The notes beneath the pieces were generated by a model. The model saw only the letters and a program-made list of their open reading frames with translations, was not told where the DNA came from and made no database searches. Of a DNA stretch of 63,191 nt, positions 61,878 through 63,191 are shown piece after piece. Where the stretch lies: NCBI GenBank assembly GCA_009692005.1, contig SHZZ01000015.1, positions 1 through 63,191 of the forward strand, in the 5' to 3' direction. The stretch comes from Gemmataceae bacterium. Lineage in GTDB: Bacteria > Planctomycetota > Planctomycetia > Gemmatales > Gemmataceae. The translations under genes and the position numbers were made by a program. Within the stretch, counting starts at the first letter, position 1. Each line of letters starts with the position of its first letter.

Positions 61878-62558
61878 ATGATTCGCACTTGCCTGGCAGC
61901 AGCCTGCCTTTGGAGTTTTTCAAACCTGGCGGCACAGGATATCTCTTTGAGCCAAATTCTTCCCTCAGCCTCCGAGTGGAAGGCCGTGGAAGGTTTGCCC
62001 AATGGCTTGACGAAAGAACTCTTCCCCCGCGAGATCGAAGTGGAGGGGAAAAAGTTCGTCACTTTCGCTTCAAAAAAGCCCGGGGAGAAGTATTTCGTTA
62101 TTCCTGGGGAACCGGGGATTTTTTTCCACCCCGGGCAAGGCGCCCCGAGAAAAGTGGACAACAGCGAGGACCTTGTCACCGCCCTGGCCCTGACACCTGA
62201 CAAAGGCACCTTGCTGGCCGGCAGCGCCAGGGGCAACGCTATCTGGGCTTACCGCGTCAACAACGATGGCACTTTATCTGGCAAGGATGTCTATGTGGGT
62301 CTAAGGAAGCCCCGGTCCGGAATGCCCGGAGCCGTTCATTCCTTGTTGGTGGACCGTACCGGCAGGATTTTCGCCGCCACTTCACTGGGGATTCAGGTGT
62401 TCGACCCGACCGGCAGGCTGTGCGGCGTGTTGACCCACCCGGCGCCCTTCTACCCCGCCACCTCAATGGCCTTTTCCCCCGAGGGAGACATTCTTTTCGC
62501 CGGCCTGGGCAAACAGGCCTATCAGCGTGAGATTCTCTTACCTAAACCAATGAAGTGA
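61878..62558 (+). CDS. secreted SMP-30/gluconolactonase-like propeller protein, short
   Basis: 226 residues with a signal peptide (CLAAACLWSFSNLAAQ). Beta-propeller segments DLVTALALTPDKGTLLAGSARGNAIWAYRVN, VHSLLVDRTGRIFAATSLGIQVFDPTGRLCGVL and ATSMAFSPEGDILFAGLG match the SMP-30/gluconolactonase pattern. The protein is shorter than the usual six-bladed propeller (about 290-320 residues), so blades may be missing or the gene truncated relative to the family. A calcium-ligand-type histidine/aspartate set cannot be seen fully. It follows the esterase by 14 bases, as often seen in planctomycete gene pairs. Confidence 0.65.
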   Translation: MIRTCLAAACLWSFSNLAAQDISLSQILPSASEWKAVEGLPNGLTKELFPREIEVEGKKFVTFASKKPGEKYFVIPGEPGIFFHPGQGAPRKVDNSEDLVTALALTPDKGTLLAGSARGNAIWAYRVNNDGTLSGKDVYVGLRKPRSGMPGAVHSLLVDRTGRIFAATSLGIQVFDPTGRLCGVLTHPAPFYPATSMAFSPEGDILFAGLGKQAYQREILLPKPMK

Positions 62559-62610
62559 TTTGCTCCCGACTGCGGCCTTCCTGTGGGTGACCGACGGGTT
62601 TTCTTTTTTT

Positions 62611-62700
62611 TGGCCCCCTCACCCAACCCTTTTCCCTCACTGCTTCGCAGCGTGGAGAGGGAGGAAAAAGGCGGACGCGGCTTTTCACTGGGAACGCCAG
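62611..62700. repeat. intergenic CCCTCACCC-type palindromic sequence
   Basis: The gap contains CCCTCACCCAACCC, then CTGCTTCGCAG (a five-base stem with loop) inside CCCTC...GAGGG arms. It resembles dispersed intergenic sequence rather than a gene. It joins directly to the repeat copy at 62686. Confidence 0.4.
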
Positions 62701-62774
62701 GCCCCGGCCTGGCAGATTGATTGGCCACGCTCTCTGCGCGGCGATCCCAGCGAAAAACAAATCCCGCTTGCGCC
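62686..62774 (-). repeat. intergenic palindromic repeat, copy 3 (inverted)
   Basis: Read on the minus strand it gives GATTTGTTTTTCGCTGGGATCG, GCCGCGCAGAGAGCG, the conserved CCAATCAATCTG, and CCAGGCCGGGGCCTGGCGTTCCC. This matches copy 1 at 2671-2760 along almost its whole length, including the GCAAGCG and GATTTGTT flank. The first palindrome is damaged, the second intact. Confidence 0.75.
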
Positions 62775-62872
62775 TCAAATCACGCCACCAACCTCAGTAA
62801 AATTGTCTTTGCACTTCTATATTTTAGACATTAAATTGGTCGCGCCATCATTTCTATTTGGAGACCCATTCC

Positions 62873-63191
62873 ATGCCTGCCCCCGCGCAACCGCCCTCCC
62901 CAGAACGCAACCTCCTCTTCGCTGGCCTCGGCCTGACCCTTGGCCTCCTGACCCGGGAAAAAATCACCCGCTCCTTCAGCGAATGGCTGCTCAATAAAAC
63001 CCAGACCCTGGCCAACATCCTGGTGAAACAGAAAGCGATCACCCAGGAGCAGAAGTCGATTATTGAAAGCGCGGTGGAATTGCAAATCCAGGTGGATGGC
63101 AATGAGGCCCACGCCCTGGCTTCATTAAAAAACGCCGGTGAAATTGAAAACAGTCTGGCGGAAATTCCCGACTCCGATATTCAGCAACCCC
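62873..63191 (+). CDS. N-terminal part of a large protein, likely Hanks-type kinase, cut by window end
   Basis: The frame starts with ATG at 62873 after a TTGGAGAC site and runs off the right edge, giving 106 residues. It reads RNLLFAGLGLTLGLLTREKI, FSEWLLNKTQTLANILVKQ and AITQEQKSIIESAVELQIQ. That is close to the N-terminal helical module found before the kinase domain in many Gemmataceae serine/threonine kinases (pattern 'LxxGLITREQLxxAFxxWxxxKxxxLxxILVxxG'). The catalytic domain, if present, lies beyond the window, so the call rests only on this module. Confidence 0.5.
   Translation, partial: MPAPAQPPSPERNLLFAGLGLTLGLLTREKITRSFSEWLLNKTQTLANILVKQKAITQEQKSIIESAVELQIQVDGNEAHALASLKNAGEIENSLAEIPDSDIQQP

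Overview
The window looks like a chromosomal piece of a planctomycete, most likely a Gemmataceae-type bacterium. Family content supports this. There are two very large PVC-type haem-binding (CxxCH) proteins, a DUF1501 protein with a Tat signal, a TIGR03067-type protein, secreted proteins starting with an 'LEDR/MENR' sorting-like segment, a YYEP repeat protein, a sulfotransferase, and a partial kinase-type N-terminus at the right edge. The dcw cluster is reduced to mraZ and rsmH, with no ftsZ or mur genes visible. No prophage, CRISPR array or rRNA operon was seen.

Layout. 1-3.4 kb: a small membrane protein, a Gfo/Idh/MocA oxidoreductase, an NRDE (TANGO2-like) protein and two hypotheticals. 3.4-8.0 kb (minus): a dcw remnant of mraZ, rsmH, a membrane-anchored MraZ-like paralogue and a proline-rich LysM-like protein. 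A sigma70-like promoter and four 10-bp-phased MraZ boxes lie before mraZ. 8.3-13.7 kb (minus): a zinc-ribbon membrane protein, then a tightly overlapping operon (hypothetical, DapA-like, old-yellow-enzyme-like, sugar isomerase-like) and a DUF1499 protein. 14-23 kb: a kinase fragment, a hypothetical, an SGNH hydrolase coupled to a PVC cytochrome-like protein, a PQQ-propeller protein and a TIGR03067 protein. 23.4-29.8 kb: a frameshifted beta-helix surface protein, a DUF1501 protein, a decayed RAYT transposase between inverted repeats, a sulfotransferase and thiol peroxidase. 30-33.4 kb: a YYEP repeat protein, an outer-membrane barrel and a peroxiredoxin whose catalytic cysteine codon is an in-frame UGA followed by a SECIS-like hairpin. 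33.5-36.4 kb (minus): eda, kdgK, nnrE and DUF2617. 36.9-39.7 kb: a surface protein with three phage tail-collar domains and FG-GAP repeats. 40-49.4 kb: a response regulator/PP2C phosphatase, a trans-sulfuration enzyme, a DUF3050 protein, a second PVC cytochrome-like protein, an aldo/keto reductase, a membrane protein and a lipoprotein. 49.5-52.4 kb (minus): tig and two clpP genes. Then tRNA-Gly, a secreted hypothetical, a ceramidase-like enzyme, a diadenylate cyclase domain protein and cystathionine beta-synthase. 58.5-60.8 kb (minus): pstB, phoU, phoB. The end holds an esterase, an SMP-30-like protein and the truncated kinase-type N-terminus.

The observation most worth following is the probable selenocysteine peroxiredoxin at 32874-33404. 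Next are the membrane-tethered MraZ paralogue beside mraZ-rsmH with its phased operator, and the triple tail-collar surface protein. Functions are family assignments read by eye from the translated sequence. No database search was run.
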